Source: Prorocentrum cordatum (lineage: Eukaryota > Sar > Dinophyceae > Prorocentrales > Prorocentraceae). Taken from it: a DNA stretch of 64,000 nt. How positions within the stretch are numbered: position 1 is the first letter of the stretch; each line of letters opens with the position of its first letter. The position numbers were made by a program, and so were the translations under genes. The stretch lies in the NCBI GenBank assembly GCA_963575745.1, contig CAUYUJ010020279.1, forward strand, positions 62,001 through 126,000. The letters are read 5' to 3'. Shown piece by piece: positions 40,791-51,089 of this stretch. The notes beneath the pieces were generated by a model, which was given only the letters and a program-made list of their open reading frames with translations, did not search any database and was not told the origin of the DNA.

Positions 40791-41120
40791 TTCCACGATC
40801 GGCGTAGCAAACATGGTGTTTTGAAAGGATTCACGATTATGAGGACGCAACAGTTACGATAATTCACGGTGTTGAAGTCCCAGGAATGGAGTTCTGGCAA
40901 TATTCAGGATCGTCAAGACGCAGCAGTCAAATTTACCCGTGGCGTTGCAATACCGTTAACAATTTTGTTGGCTTGCTTCAGGGTCTTCAAACGGTTGTCT
41001 TCCAACGATCCAGGTCCCTCTGTGGAAATGAACCGTTGAAGGGGCCTGTGAAGAGAAAGCAGGGGAGCTTGGGGAGAGGGGCTTGTTCCAACATCGTTGG
41101 TGACTCGTGGGTTTACACTG
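40791..41120. other. Intervening DNA, no gene
   Basis: Short loose direct repeats of TTCACGATTATGAGGACGCA and TTCAGGATCGTCAAGACGCA (40830, 40900). Nothing else. Confidence 0.4.
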
Positions 41121-41122
41121 CT

Positions 41123-41175
41123 CCTCCTCCCCCTCCTCCTCCTCCTCCTCCTCCTCCTCCGCCCTCCTCCTAGGC
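41123..41175 (-). repeat. (CTC)n microsatellite
   Basis: CTCCTC with a CGCCCTC break. Confidence 0.9.
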
Positions 41176-41398
41176 CTCCTCCTCCTTCTCATTCTCCTTC
41201 TCCTCGAATCGCGCCGGCGCGGCGGACGGCGACAGCCGGGGGCCGCGTTGCCGCACATCTGCGGGCCCGCCCGGCGCACAGGCGCCGCAGAGGGAGCGCG
41301 CCCGGGGGTCGGCGCCGCGCGCGCGGGGGGCGAGCGCAGCGCAGCCTGCGCCGCCGCCCCGCCGCAGCGGTCGGGCGCGCCGACCGACACTGCACGTG

Positions 41399-41543
41399 GG
41401 TCGGGCATGTCCTCTTACAGGCGGATTCTGGGAGAAAGAGGAAGAAGAGCCAAAACATGTCAAACATGGGCGGAACATCGCCCCCAGACTACTTGCTCCC
41501 ATTTCAAAAAATATTCCTCCTGTGCAGGGACATGCCCGACTTA
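41399..41543. mobile_element. Family A MITE, copy 7
   Basis: GGTCGGGCATGTCCTCTTAC + AGGCGGATT at the left, TTCCTCCTGTGCAGGGACAT + GCCCGACTTA at the right. Interior CCCCCAGACTACTTG. Confidence 0.75.
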
Positions 41544-41794
41544 ACATTACACCTGGAGCAATCCTGCGCAGGCTCATCCTGGGCCCAGGGCCGCCGTATA
41601 CACTCGACCCGTATCATGAGGATGCACGATAAGGACGCAAGGGCCTTGGAAGGCCGTTTCGAAGCCTTTCGGGCGGGGCGCGGCCAGCGAAAGCGGGCAA
41701 GGATGGGCAGAGGAGGCAAGGATGCAGGGGCACCCTTCGGAAGGTTCCCCATCTTTGCTATGCGGGTTGACTGTACGCCCCCTTGGCTTGGGAT

Positions 41795-41952
41795 TAGGTC
41801 GGGCCTGTCCCCCTGCAGGCCGATGTTGGACGATCAATGAAAAATGCCCACATCAATACTATTAAAAGTGTAGAAAATTGTAAAATAAAATCCCCATTGA
41901 ATTTGTTCCTATTTTTGAAGATCCCCCCTGTAGAGGGACAGGCCCGACTTAA
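41795..41952. mobile_element. Family A MITE, copy 8
   Basis: TTAGGTCGGGCCTGTCCCCC + TGCAGGCCGAT at the left, ATCCCCCCTGTAGAGGGACA + GGCCCGACTTAA at the right. About 250 bp from copy 7, same orientation. Confidence 0.75.
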
Positions 41953-42297
41953 GGCTTGGGCAAGGAGGCACAGGCACCGATCCCGGGCCCAGACTCGGCC
42001 TGGCCAGGATCGGTGTACGTTTCCTTGGGCGCATCGCCGGCGCGTGCGGCGGGAGACGAGCACGGCGGGCACTGCTTCGGGGGCTCGGTCTAGAGCGGGG
42101 GAGGAGGAGGAGGCTTACGGTGGCCGTGGAGTGGGATCCAGACACCACAACCCCTCGTGCACCTCTGCTGGGGCCCGCAAGAGGCACATCAGGGGCAATT
42201 CATGGCCACGTTCCAGCAGTCCTCCCTCCCCCCACCCGTTGCTGTCCTCACCAGGCCCCGGGACTGTCCACAAAACGACCCAGGGCAGCAAATCCGC

Positions 42298-42477
42298 TAC
42301 AGTCGGGGCGTTGACCTAAGGAACCCTAAGTAAGGAACGAGGCCCCTTCCTCCGATGAGTTGAGCTTCGATTTCCCATGGAAAACCTCAGGAAAACAGGA
42401 GGCAACCTGCAGAACACTCAAGGAACACCGAGCCCCTCCCCAACGAAAAGGGTCCCTTCCTCAGGGCCCCGACCGTG
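42298..42477. mobile_element. Family B TA-flanked MITE, copy 4
   Basis: TACAGTCGGGGCGTTGACCT + AAGGAACCC at the left; GGGTCCCTTCCTCAGGGCCC + CGACCGTG at the right, so the right flank TA has mutated. 180 bp. Confidence 0.85.
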
Positions 42478-42813
42478 CCTGGAGCAAGGGGCCCCAGCTT
42501 CTGGGGCCCACGCTGTGGAAAAAGTCGCCCGTGCGGCGAGGGGCCGAGCGGTGAGGCGCGTTTTTCTTTGAGCTCTCGGGGCCACCGCGCGGTCCGTCAC
42601 TGGAGGGAGAGGGCGTAAAACAAGGCTAGGATCGGGGTAAATCGCTCCAGAGCGTTCCGGAGCGCTCTCAGAGCGTGCCGGAACGCTCTGGAGCGGCCGC
42701 GGCGCCCAATGCATCCTCCGAACCCGCCGATTCTCAGAGACTTCGAGTTGTCCCGATCCGATTTTGTCCCGATCTTCGCGTCGTTTTGGGGCGGGCTGCA
42801 CGAGCACGAGCGG
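42478..42813. other. Intervening DNA with a short GAGCG tandem
   Basis: 42640-42695 has GCTCCAGAGCGTTCCGGAGC, GCTCTCAGAGCGTGCCGGAA and similar, a 12-bp palindromic mini-array (NGAGCGNTCCNG). No gene. Confidence 0.5.
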
Positions 42814-42954
42814 GCGGAGCTCCGCGCGGACGTCTTGGCTCGGCGCTGGACTCCCCCCATCCCTGGGGCGGAGGGAGCGCGCAGAGGCCGGCGCCGGAGG
42901 CGCCGCCAGAGGGCTGAGGCGCAGATCCAAGATATTCGCGCGGAGTTCCAAACC
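42814..42954. mobile_element. Family D GC hairpin element, copy 9
   Basis: Arms GCGGAGCTCCGCGCGGACGT and ATATTCGCGCGGAGTTCCAA. The core GAGCGCGCAGAGGCCGGCGC + CGGAGGCGCCGCC is partly decayed. Its right end runs straight into a (TA)n tract. Confidence 0.7.
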
Positions 42955-42996
<42 letters not shown>

Positions 42997-43660
42997 AGTA
43001 TACATTTATATATATACACATATACATATCTAGATGTATGTGTGCGTATGTGTGCACGTATGTATGTGTGTATGTATGTATGTATGTATGCATGCATGGA
43101 TGTATGTGTGTATGGATGTGTGTATGTACGTACGTCTGTATGTATGTATAAAATGTATGTATGTATGTATGTATGTATGTATGTATGTGTGTATGTATGT
43201 ATGTATGTATGTATGTATGTGTGTATGTATGTATGTCTGTCTGTCTGTCTGTATGTGTGTATGTATGTATGTCTATATATATGCAAATATGCATGTATGT
43301 ATGTGTGCATTCATGTATGTGTATAAATTGTATGTATGTATGTATGTATGTATGTATGTATGTATGTATGTATGTATGTATGTATGTATGTATGTATGTA
43401 TGTATGTATGTATGTATATATGCATGTATATATGTATGTATGTACGTATGGGTGTATGTATGTATGTATGTATGTATGTATGTGTGTATGTATGTATGTA
43501 TGTATGTGTGTGTATGTATGTATGTATGTATGTATATATATGTATGTATATATGTCTGTATGTATGTATGCATGCATGCATGCATGCATGTATGTATAAA
43601 ATGTATGTATGTATGTATGTATGTATGTATGTATGTGTATATATAAATGTATATATGTAT
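42955..43660 (+). repeat. (TA)n then (TATG)n microsatellite
   Basis: TATATATATA to about 43022, then about 630 bp of TATG with TGTG, CTG and CATG variants. All the long frames here (MYVC on plus, HTYI on minus) are read-outs of the tetranucleotide. Confidence 0.95.
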
Positions 43661-43689
43661 GTGTTGGTATTGTTGTTGTAGTAATTGGT

Positions 43690-43780
43690 GGTGTATATGT
43701 GCGTGTGCGTGAGTGCGTGAGTGCGTGCGTGCGTGTGTGCGTGTGTGTGTGTGTGCGTGTGTGTGTGGTTATGCAGGCAG
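43690..43780 (+). repeat. (GTGC)n/(GT)n microsatellite
   Basis: GTGCGTGAGTGCGTGAGTGC then GTGTGTGTGTGTGCGTGT. Confidence 0.9.
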
Positions 43781-44059
43781 GGGGACCCCGGGGGGGGCAG
43801 CGTGGGTTGTGTGTGTATGCGCGTGTGTATGTGTTCGCGAGCAGGGGGACCCCCAGGGGGGCTGGGGCCACTGGGGCCCGCACCCGTCCGCGCCATTCCA
43901 CGTGTCCTCGGGTGGCCGATGCCCCCGAAGATCGCTCCCCCAGGCGGCGGTGGTAAACAAGTCGTGGGTCGCCGCCAAGCTTCTCATCCTCCAAGTCGCC
44001 GCGCCCCTACTGCAGGTTCGTGCCGTGTCGACCCTGGCGCTGGTTCCTGACACCGCGCT

Positions 44060-44365
44060 GGATCGTTCAACCTTGAACGATCGGCCCTCTCCGCAACGTC
44101 CGATCGTTCAACATCGACCGATTCTGGGCCGCCGTCGGCGTTCAACGTTGAACGTCGGCGTTCAACGTCCGTCGGCGTTCAACGTTGAACGTCCGTCGGC
44201 GTTCAACGTTGAACGTCGGCGTTCAACGTTGAACGTCGGCAACGTCGGCGTTGAACGTCGGCGCTCAACGTCGACGGCGGCAACGTCGACAACGTTGAAC
44301 GTCGGCGTTCAACGTTGAACGGCCCTCTCCGCAACGTCCGTCGGCGTTCAACGTTGAACGTCGGC
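44060..44365 (+). repeat. CGTTCAACGTTGAACGTCGG palindromic array
   Basis: About ten units built on the palindrome TTCAACGTTGAA separated by CGTCGGCG, unit about 20 bp. Diverged at the edges (GATCGTTCAACCTTGAACGA). The frames give NVERR-type repeats in both strands. Confidence 0.9.
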
Positions 44366-44584
44366 GGCGGGGTCGCCGGCGGTCGACACGACGCGAACCT
44401 GCCGCAGCCAAAACCGGGTGCTTCGTCGTGGGTCCTCTGCGGAAGGTCCCGATGGGGGCCCCGCGAGGGGCGCCCGAGGCCGAACAGACTGCCAGGAGCC
44501 GCCCGCCGTGATTCTGTGGAGCGCGTCTGGGCATTAGGATATCGAAGAGGAGGAGGAAGAGGAGGAGGACGAGGAGGAGGAGGG

Positions 44585-44780
44585 ATAAAACCACTAATAA
44601 TAATCATAAAAATAATAATAATAATAATAATTTAAATAATAATAACAATAATAATAACAATAATAATAATGATAATAATGATAATAATAAAAATAATAAG
44701 ACTCGCAATTATAATACGAATACGGATGAGAATAATAACAATATAAACAGTAACGAAGATAATAATAATAATACACCACA
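44585..44780 (+). repeat. (AAT)n-rich microsatellite
   Basis: AATAATAATAATAATAATTT and AATAACAATAATAAC-type DNA, with one unique break (44700-44730). Confidence 0.95.
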
Positions 44781-45338
44781 TCGGGACCACTGGCAGATGA
44801 GACAACGGGAGCTCAAAAGCGGGCCCAAAACCCCTCCTAGGGCGTAGGGTCCAAGCGCACAAATGTTTGGGACTGCGTCAGGCCGCGGCGGAGATGGCCC
44901 TCCCGAGGGCGAGCTACACTTGTCTCAACTCGCCCGCCTCTGAAAACCCCCGCCTCCGATTTGTTTGCTGGTTCGTTTATCATTATTCGAGCCACTGCAC
45001 TCGCCTCAGGACCCCCACTAGAGGCCTCTCAAACCTGATCGGACAAAAACGGTAAGCGCCGATTTTGTCCATTGGACTCGTGGGGGGGACGAGAAGAAAA
45101 GGATGATGGCGACGACAAGACAACACATGTCGAGGATGGCAGCGTGGATGACGGGGAGGGCAGCGACGGGGGCAGAAGGACAACGAGTAGGAAGAAAAGC
45201 GCGAGGACGAGAAGGATATTGAAGAGGACGAATACGAGGTGGACCGAACTGATGATGGGGAGGAGAAGAAGGGCGACGACGAAGGAAGGACGGCAAGGCT
45301 CCCGACGAAAAGGACGTCGAAGAAGAGAAGGGGTCCTC
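44781..45338. other. Intervening DNA, no gene
   Basis: 45090-45330 is GAC/GAAGG-rich. Nothing recognised. Confidence 0.4.
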
Positions 45339-45339
45339 G

Positions 45340-45660
45340 TGATCTTTTGAGGCTACCCTGTGGGCTGTTGAGGCCGTCTGGGGCTATCTTGGGGTATCCT
45401 GGGGGCGTCTTGGGGGCTTGTCGAGATCCTCTTGGGGCTACTGGGGTCGTCTTGGGCTGTCCGGGCATGTCTTTGGGTTCTATGGGGACTCCCTCAGGCC
45501 ATCTTGGCGCCATCGTGGGGTGTCTTGGGCCGTCTTGGGGCCCTCTTGGGCAGTCCCAGGGCCATTTCGGGCGCTCTTGGGGGCCTCTGGGCGGCTCCTG
45601 GGGACCTCTTGGGCGTATCTTGGGGGGCTTTCTGGGGATTCACAGAAGGCTTCTTAGAAG
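45340..45660 (+). repeat. Repeat U block 5
   Basis: GGGGCCCTCTTGGGC, GTCTTGGGCCGTCTTGGG and similar. At 45640-45690 it ends in GAAGGCTTCTTAGAAGCCTT, a palindrome also found at the arms of the 55319-55484 palindrome. Confidence 0.6.
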
Positions 45661-45749
45661 CCTTCTACGACGGTCCCTGCCTTCTAAGACGCCCCCCCGC
45701 CTCCTTGGAAGCCCATCCCCCTCACGCCACCCCCGTGAGGGCGCCGCCA

Positions 45750-45785
45750 GCCCAAACACACACACACACATACACACACGAAGAC

Positions 45786-45856
<71 letters not shown>

Positions 45857-45950
45857 CACACACACACACACACACGCACACACACACACACGCACACACA
45901 CACAAGAAGACACACGCACACACACACACACACGCACACATACACATACA

Positions 45951-45990
<40 letters not shown>
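45750..45990 (+). repeat. (CAGA)n and (CA)n microsatellites
   Basis: About 19 CAGA units (45785-45860) between CA-rich tracts. Confidence 0.95.
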
Positions 45991-45991
<1 letters not shown>

Positions 45992-46204
45992 TTTTGGCGT
46001 CGCTGCCCTGCCCGCAGCGACAGGGCGTACAAGGTCCAACATCAGCACACAATCGCGCGCACGCGCGTCTAAGCGCGCCCGAGCACTCAGAGACCACTTA
46101 GGGTCTTGCAGCCGCCGGCAGCCACAACCATCCGGGCAGCATGGATGGCAGGGTGGAAGAACCAGACTGCGGTGAGGTGGAAGGTGCCATACGCCAACCA
46201 GGAC

Positions 46205-46400
46205 TGAAGCCCGGGGGAGCACACACACACACACACGCACACACACGCACACACGCACACACGCACACACACACACCCACACACACACACACGCAACACA
46301 CACAAACTCACACTCACTCACACTCACACACACACACTCACACACACACACAAACACACCTACACCCACACACCCACACATACATACACACACACACGAA
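46205..46400 (+). repeat. (CA)n-rich microsatellite
   Basis: CACACACACACGCACACACA and CACTCACACTCACAC variants. Confidence 0.95.
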
Positions 46401-46750
46401 GGCCGCGGGCGCTGCCTGGGGGAGGAGGGGGCCCGAGGAGGAAGGAGGGAACAAACGGACGGCGGACACGACATTTAGGTGGAAGGACTAGGCGGGGAGG
46501 CACTGCCACCCACCCAACAGCACTGCCGCTTGGGAGGGGCCCTTTAGGCATCGGCTGCCACCAACCAAACCTGCCTTCGGCATCGAGCATCGAGGAGGAC
46601 GGCCCGTGCTCTGGCCGCTCTCGCCCTCCCTGACGGCACAGGGCCGCCGGCGAGGGGGGCAGGGCAGCACCCGCCCTGGATCGAATGCCCGCAGCCCGAG
46701 CTTGAGGAGGAGGGGATGCAAAGGATCTACCGGGATCTAGCGGTCGACAA

Positions 46751-46899
46751 TGAAGGGGCCCACAAACACACAAATAAATACACACAAATAGCAGGAATCT
46801 CCATATGTTTCCATATTTCCTGGGTTCACTTCCCATATTTTCCTATATTTTCCTGCGAGTCGACGATTAAGAGTTTCTGTGTGTTTCTTTCCCTCCTGA
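46751..46899. mobile_element. Family C element, copy 4
   Basis: TGAAGGGGCCCACAAACACA + CAAATAAATACACACAAATA at the left, GTTTCTGTGTGTTTCTTTCC + CTCCTGA at the right. Flanks GACAA and GGCAA are near-identical, consistent with a 5-bp target duplication. Confidence 0.75.
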
Positions 46900-47220
46900 G
46901 GCAATCGAGAACGAATTCCTTGGGATCGGCCTGTGCGACCTAACCCGGCCTGTCCAGTCGGCCCGGCGCAAGCTGACGAAACTGCACCTCGCGCGGACTT
47001 ATCCCTGCACCGAGATCGGAATGGATGAAGGACCAAACTACGTCTTGGAACCGTCTTGGGCCATCTTGGACGTCCCAACGACCCGCGGAACCCCTCGTCC
47101 AGGTCGGTGGGGAGGGGTAAGGGGAGGGGTAAACCCCTCCCCGAAGGGAAAGAAGGGGGTTGGCAGAGGAAACGCTCTAGACCACCTACGCCCTAAAGGG
47201 CTGGTGGGACTACGTGAGCA

Positions 47221-47372
47221 GACGTTTTCGGCAGTCCGCGGACTTCGTGGATCGGCGCTGGCCGCCCCTCCCTGGCGCGCAGAGCGCCCCAAGGGGCGGC
47301 GCTGGAGGCGCCGCCAGGGGGGGGGGGGGGGGCAGCGCCGATCCAAGAACTCCTCGCGGAGCTCCGAAATGG
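47221..47372. mobile_element. Family D GC double-hairpin element, copy 10
   Basis: Arms CGCGGACTTCGTGGATCGGC and ATCCAAGAACTCCTCGCGGA. Core CCTGGCGCGCAGAGCGCCCC + GGCGGCGCTGGAGGCGCCGC + C. Its right arm is also the start of the tandem array at 47388. Confidence 0.75.
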
Positions 47373-47740
47373 TAACGTTTCTGTCTGCAGATCCTCCCCC
47401 CCTTCGAGGGGAGGAGGACGAGGAATGGGGGGCAGTGCCGATCCAAGAACTCCGCGTGGAGCTCCGAAGTGTTACCGTCTCTGTCTGCAGATCTTCCCCC
47501 TTCGAGGGGAGGAGGACGAGGAATGGGGGACAGTGCCGATCCAAGAACTCCGCGTGGAGCTCCGAAATGGTACCGTTTCTGCATACAGATCTTCCCCCCT
47601 CGAGAGGAGGAGGACGAGGAATGGAGGGCAGTGCCGATCCAAGAACTCCGCGTGGGGCTCGGAAGTGTTACCGTTTCTGTCTGCAGATCTTCTCCCTTCG
47701 AGAGGAGGAGGACGAGGAATGGGGGCCAATGAGGGCGAGG
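47341..47740 (+). repeat. 98-100 bp tandem array seeded from D10
   Basis: CAGATCTTCCCCC (or CCTCCCCC) starts at 47388, 47488, 47586 and 47684. Every unit includes GAGGAGGACGAGGAATGG and GTGCCGATCCAAGAACTCCG + CGTGGAGCTCCGAA, the latter being the right arm of family D. The array therefore amplified a D arm plus adjacent DNA. Confidence 0.85.
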
Positions 47741-47897
47741 AAGGAGGAGGAGAGGAGGAGGAGGAGGAATAGAGGAAGACGAGGAATGGGGGGGGTGCGA
47801 GGCGAGCCGGTGGCGCGTGACACGTTCGCCCGCGGACGGCTTCGAGCGCTGCAGCCTTTCTGGGATCCGGATCCGATTTCAACAACTACGCATAATT

Positions 47898-48057
47898 GAG
47901 TCCGGCATGTCCCCTTACAGGCGGGCTTGGGGGGCAAGATTCAAAATGCTCACAAACACTAGTCCAACGCAGTTCAAACATAATATGAGAAATAATCCTC
48001 AGACTGTGTTTTGGCTATGTCCGAATACTCCTTGTGTAGAGGGACACGCCCGACGTA
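47898..48057. mobile_element. Family A MITE, copy 9
   Basis: TTGAGTCCGGCATGTCCCCT + TACAGGCGGG at the left, ACTCCTTGTGTAGAGGGACA + CGCCCGACGTAA at the right. Interior CTCAGACTGTGTTTTGG. Confidence 0.7.
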
Positions 48058-48381
48058 AACGTGGGATGAGCAAGCAGGATGACGACTAGCGGTGGATGGA
48101 CAACATCCTGCGCCGCCCACGCGACCAGCGTGCCAGCGCGGATCTCCATGCGCCCCTCCTCCCCTCGACTTGATGCAGGCTGGCATCGCCAACGGGGCGC
48201 AAAACTTCGGTCAATCGACAGATCGACACTTCGCGTCACAGACCGCCAATATTTCATTGGTGGCGCGGGGTGTGTACCCTGCGACGTAGCCCATCTACAG
48301 TGAGTGCCATCGCAGACCCCCCAGGATCACGAAGGACGGCGAGGTAGGAGGCAAGCTGGCAGGCAGGCAGGAGGCATGATT
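48058..48381. other. Intervening DNA, no gene
   Basis: A short GGCAGGCAGGCAGG run at 48355-48373. Nothing else. Confidence 0.35.
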
Positions 48382-48545
48382 AGGGCGCAAACAAACCTAC
48401 CTCGCTTTTGACCACCCTCGCTTCCAAGAGATACCAAGCGACGCCAAACTACGGCCTGCGCTGGTCAGGCCGCTTGACGAGGAAGCGCGTGGTATGACTT
48501 GGTTTTGCCTGAAAGCGAAAGCGGGGGAGGTAATTCACGCTCTGA
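48382..48545 (+). repeat. Repeat F, copy 2 (164 bp)
   Basis: AGGGCGCAAACAAACCTACC to GTAATTCACGCTCTGA. Same length and frame as 35233-35396. Differences visible: GGAGTT/GCTTTT, ATGCCG/AGGCCG, GAGGCG/GAAGCG, GGTTTGC/GTTTTGC, GGAAGCG/GAAAGCG. There is no family E copy after it, so F was not copied jointly with E. Confidence 0.85.
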
Positions 48546-48672
48546 ATGATAGCGAGGTACGGAGGAGGGAGAGAGGAGAAGGGCTGGCGGGAGGCAGAAG
48601 GCGCGACCCCAGTGCCCTATTCCGGAAGAGAACCCAACGCAGGAGGGTTGCGAAAAAGATGCAGAATTGTTT

Positions 48673-48797
48673 GGGGGACCAACAGGTGCCGATACCGCTA
48701 CTCCCCGGACCTCTCCCGGGGTGCGTTCTGACTCGGATTTCGAGGCGAATCCAGCGTTGACGACGAGGGCCTCCCAGGAGGCCCCAAAACGGGAAAA
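48673..48797 (+). repeat. Family H dispersed repeat, copy 2
   Basis: AACAGGTGCCGATACCGCTA + CTCCCCGGACCTCTCCCGGG, then GGATTTCGAGGCGAATCCAG and GGAGGCCCCAAAACGGG. Confidence 0.65.
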
Positions 48798-49179
48798 CGA
48801 AGAAGGGGTATCAGTGTTCAGAAAGGGTCGGGAAAGAAGAGAGATGGGAACACAGGACGCAGTGGGAGAAAGGGCACCTTCTCCCCATCTGAGCTCTATG
48901 CAAGACGCAAGCCCAACACAGGAGGGTTGGGACAACCAGTACAGGATGTTGTCCATCACGCGAGGCGGGAGGACGACGAGGGTCGGGTCGGGCGAAAGGG
49001 GGGGATAACAAAGGGGGGGTTTGAGAATCAGCTCACGTAGCCGATTTGTCTGGCGCCTCCCGGCGCCGGGAGGCGGCCGTGTATCGAGGAATGGGCCCCT
49101 CGGTGAGGCCGAAACCGGCTGCACGCAGCAGATTTCGTACCCTCACCCTTTCCCAATCCCCCCCTTTCGTCCGGCCCTC

Positions 49180-49345
49180 CTCCTCCTCCTCCTCCTCCTC
49201 CCTCCTCCCTCCTCCCCTCCTCCTCCTCCTCCTCCTCCTCCTCCTCCTCCTCCTCCTCCTCCTCCTCCTCCTCCTCCTCCTCCTCCCCCTCCTCCTCCTC
49301 CTCCTCCTCCCTCCTCCTCCCTCCTCTGCCCCCTCCTCCCTCCTG
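49180..49345 (-). repeat. (CTC)n microsatellite
   Basis: CTCCTC and CCTCCCTCC, about 165 bp. It is preceded at 49060-49075 by the short palindrome GCCTCCCGGCGCCGGGAGGC. Confidence 0.95.
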
Positions 49346-49564
49346 CCTTTCGTCCGGCCCGAAAGGGGGGAGGCGCAGCGGGCGCAGCGGCCGCGGCGGG
49401 GCCTACTCCTGCCCGGCGGCCGGCGCGTGCTCGCCCTGCCGCAGCGGCAGCGCCGCGGGGCCCCCCCGCCTGCCGCGGGCGGCCCCGGGGGCGCCGCGGG
49501 CACCCCGGGGGCACCTGGGCGGGCAACAGATCTCAAGGGCCCTCCAGCTCCTCCCGCCTCCTAG

Positions 49565-49672
49565 CACCTCCTCCTCCTCCTCCTCCTCCTCCTCCTCCTC
49601 CTCCCCCTCCTCCTCCTCCTCCTCCTCCTCCTCCTCCTCCTAGCACCTCCTCCTCCTCCTCCGCCTCCTTCT
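49565..49672 (-). repeat. (CTC)n microsatellite next to C5
   Basis: CTCCTC with TAGCACCTCC breaks. It ends at the left terminus of family C copy 5. Confidence 0.95.
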
Positions 49673-49674
49673 CC

Positions 49675-50013
49675 TAGGGGCCCCAGGGACACACAAATAA
49701 ATACAGTAGGGGCGTTGACCTAAGGAACCCTAGATGAGGAACGAGGCCCCGTTTTCCCATAAGTTAAACTTCGATTTCCCATCGAAGCCCTGAGCAAAAC
49801 CAAGGGCGAACTGCAACACAGCTAAGGAACACCGAGCCCCTCCCCAACGAAAAGGGTTCCTTCCTCAGCGCCCCGACTGTACACACAAATAAAAAGATCC
49901 CCCATAGTTTCTCATATATTCTGGGCCTTTGTCTTCCCCCCCCACTTCCTACATTTTCCTATATTTTCCGGGGAGTCGACGATTCTTTGTCTCTGTGTGT
50001 TTCCCCCTCCTGA
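49675..50013. mobile_element. Family C element, copy 5, interrupted by B5
   Basis: TAGGGGCCCCAGGGACACAC + AAATAAA, then the B5 insertion, then CACACAAATAAAAAGATCCC and on to GTCTCTGTGTGTTTCCCCCT + CCTGA. Removing B5 with one TA restores a sequence identical over about 33 nt to copy 6 at 57129. Confidence 0.85.
49702..49881. mobile_element. Family B TA-flanked MITE, copy 5, nested in C5
   Basis: TACAGTAGGGGCGTTGACCT + AAGGAACCC to GGGTTCCTTCCTCAGCGCCC + CGACTGTA, 180 bp. The TA at each end is the duplicated target of the host element, demonstrable from the uninterrupted C copies. Confidence 0.9.
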
Positions 50014-50063
50014 AGCAGATCACGCGAAAGGGGCCAAGGCTGAACCTCGCTCTTGTCTTCGAG

Positions 50064-50165
50064 TGCGTTGTCCCCCGCGTTTTTGCCTCGCATCCGCCTT
50101 TTTACTGCGAAGCGAAGTCGAAACACGAAAAGACGGCCCACGAGATCGGAACAAAAACACCGTTT
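50064..50165 (+). repeat. Repeat R, copy 2
   Basis: TGCCTCGCATCCGCCTTTTT, AAGTCGAAACACGAAAAGAC + GGCCC and AACACCGTTT match 9340-9458. Confidence 0.6.
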
Positions 50166-50359
50166 CGGTCCAGCCCTGAAGGGAGACGCGCACCGAGGGG
50201 GGGGAGGGGAAGCCTGGCGCGGGCGGGAGGGAGGGGAGACCGGGTCCGCTCAGAGCGGAGCCAGGCCGCGGCAAGGGCAGCGCCGAGGAGGTAGGGAGGG
50301 GGCGGCCGCAGGCAGCCGAGTGGGGCGGCAGCCAGAAGGCGGCCGAGCCAGGCGGGGGG

Positions 50360-51007
50360 AAACAACCACACACACAGGCACAGCCAAACGCACACGCACA
50401 CACACACACAAACACACACGTACACACGTACACACGCACACACACACACATATTCACACACACACACACGCACGCTGGCACACACACACACACACACGCA
50501 CGTACACACGCGCGCACGCACACGCACAGACACACGCAAACACACACACATGCGCACACACAAGCACACGCACGCACACGCACATACACACGCACACGCA
50601 CACACAGACGCACACACACACACACACACACACGCACGAACGCACACACACACACACACGCACGCACTCGCGCACGCACTCACACACACACACGCACACA
50701 CAAACACGCACTCGCACACGGCCTCGCACACGCACGCACACAAGCAAACAAGGACAAAAAACAACAAACAAAAAAAAAAGAAAAAGCACAAACCACAAGC
50801 AAGTAACACGCACACACAACACACACACGCACACACAGCAAACACGAAAACAAGAAAAAAAGCCATACACCACAGCAACACACAATCACACACACACTAC
50901 CAAAACGCGCACTCGCACATAAACACGCAGCGAACCACACACACGCACACGCACACGCACAAAAGCACCAAAAGACACACGCACACGCCCCCACCCCCCA
51001 CACACCA

Positions 51008-51089
<82 letters not shown>

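Noticed and set aside
42734-43994. Long MYVC/THTY-type frames resembling Cys- or Tyr-rich secreted proteins
   Set aside because: A direct read-out of (TATG)n and (GT)n.
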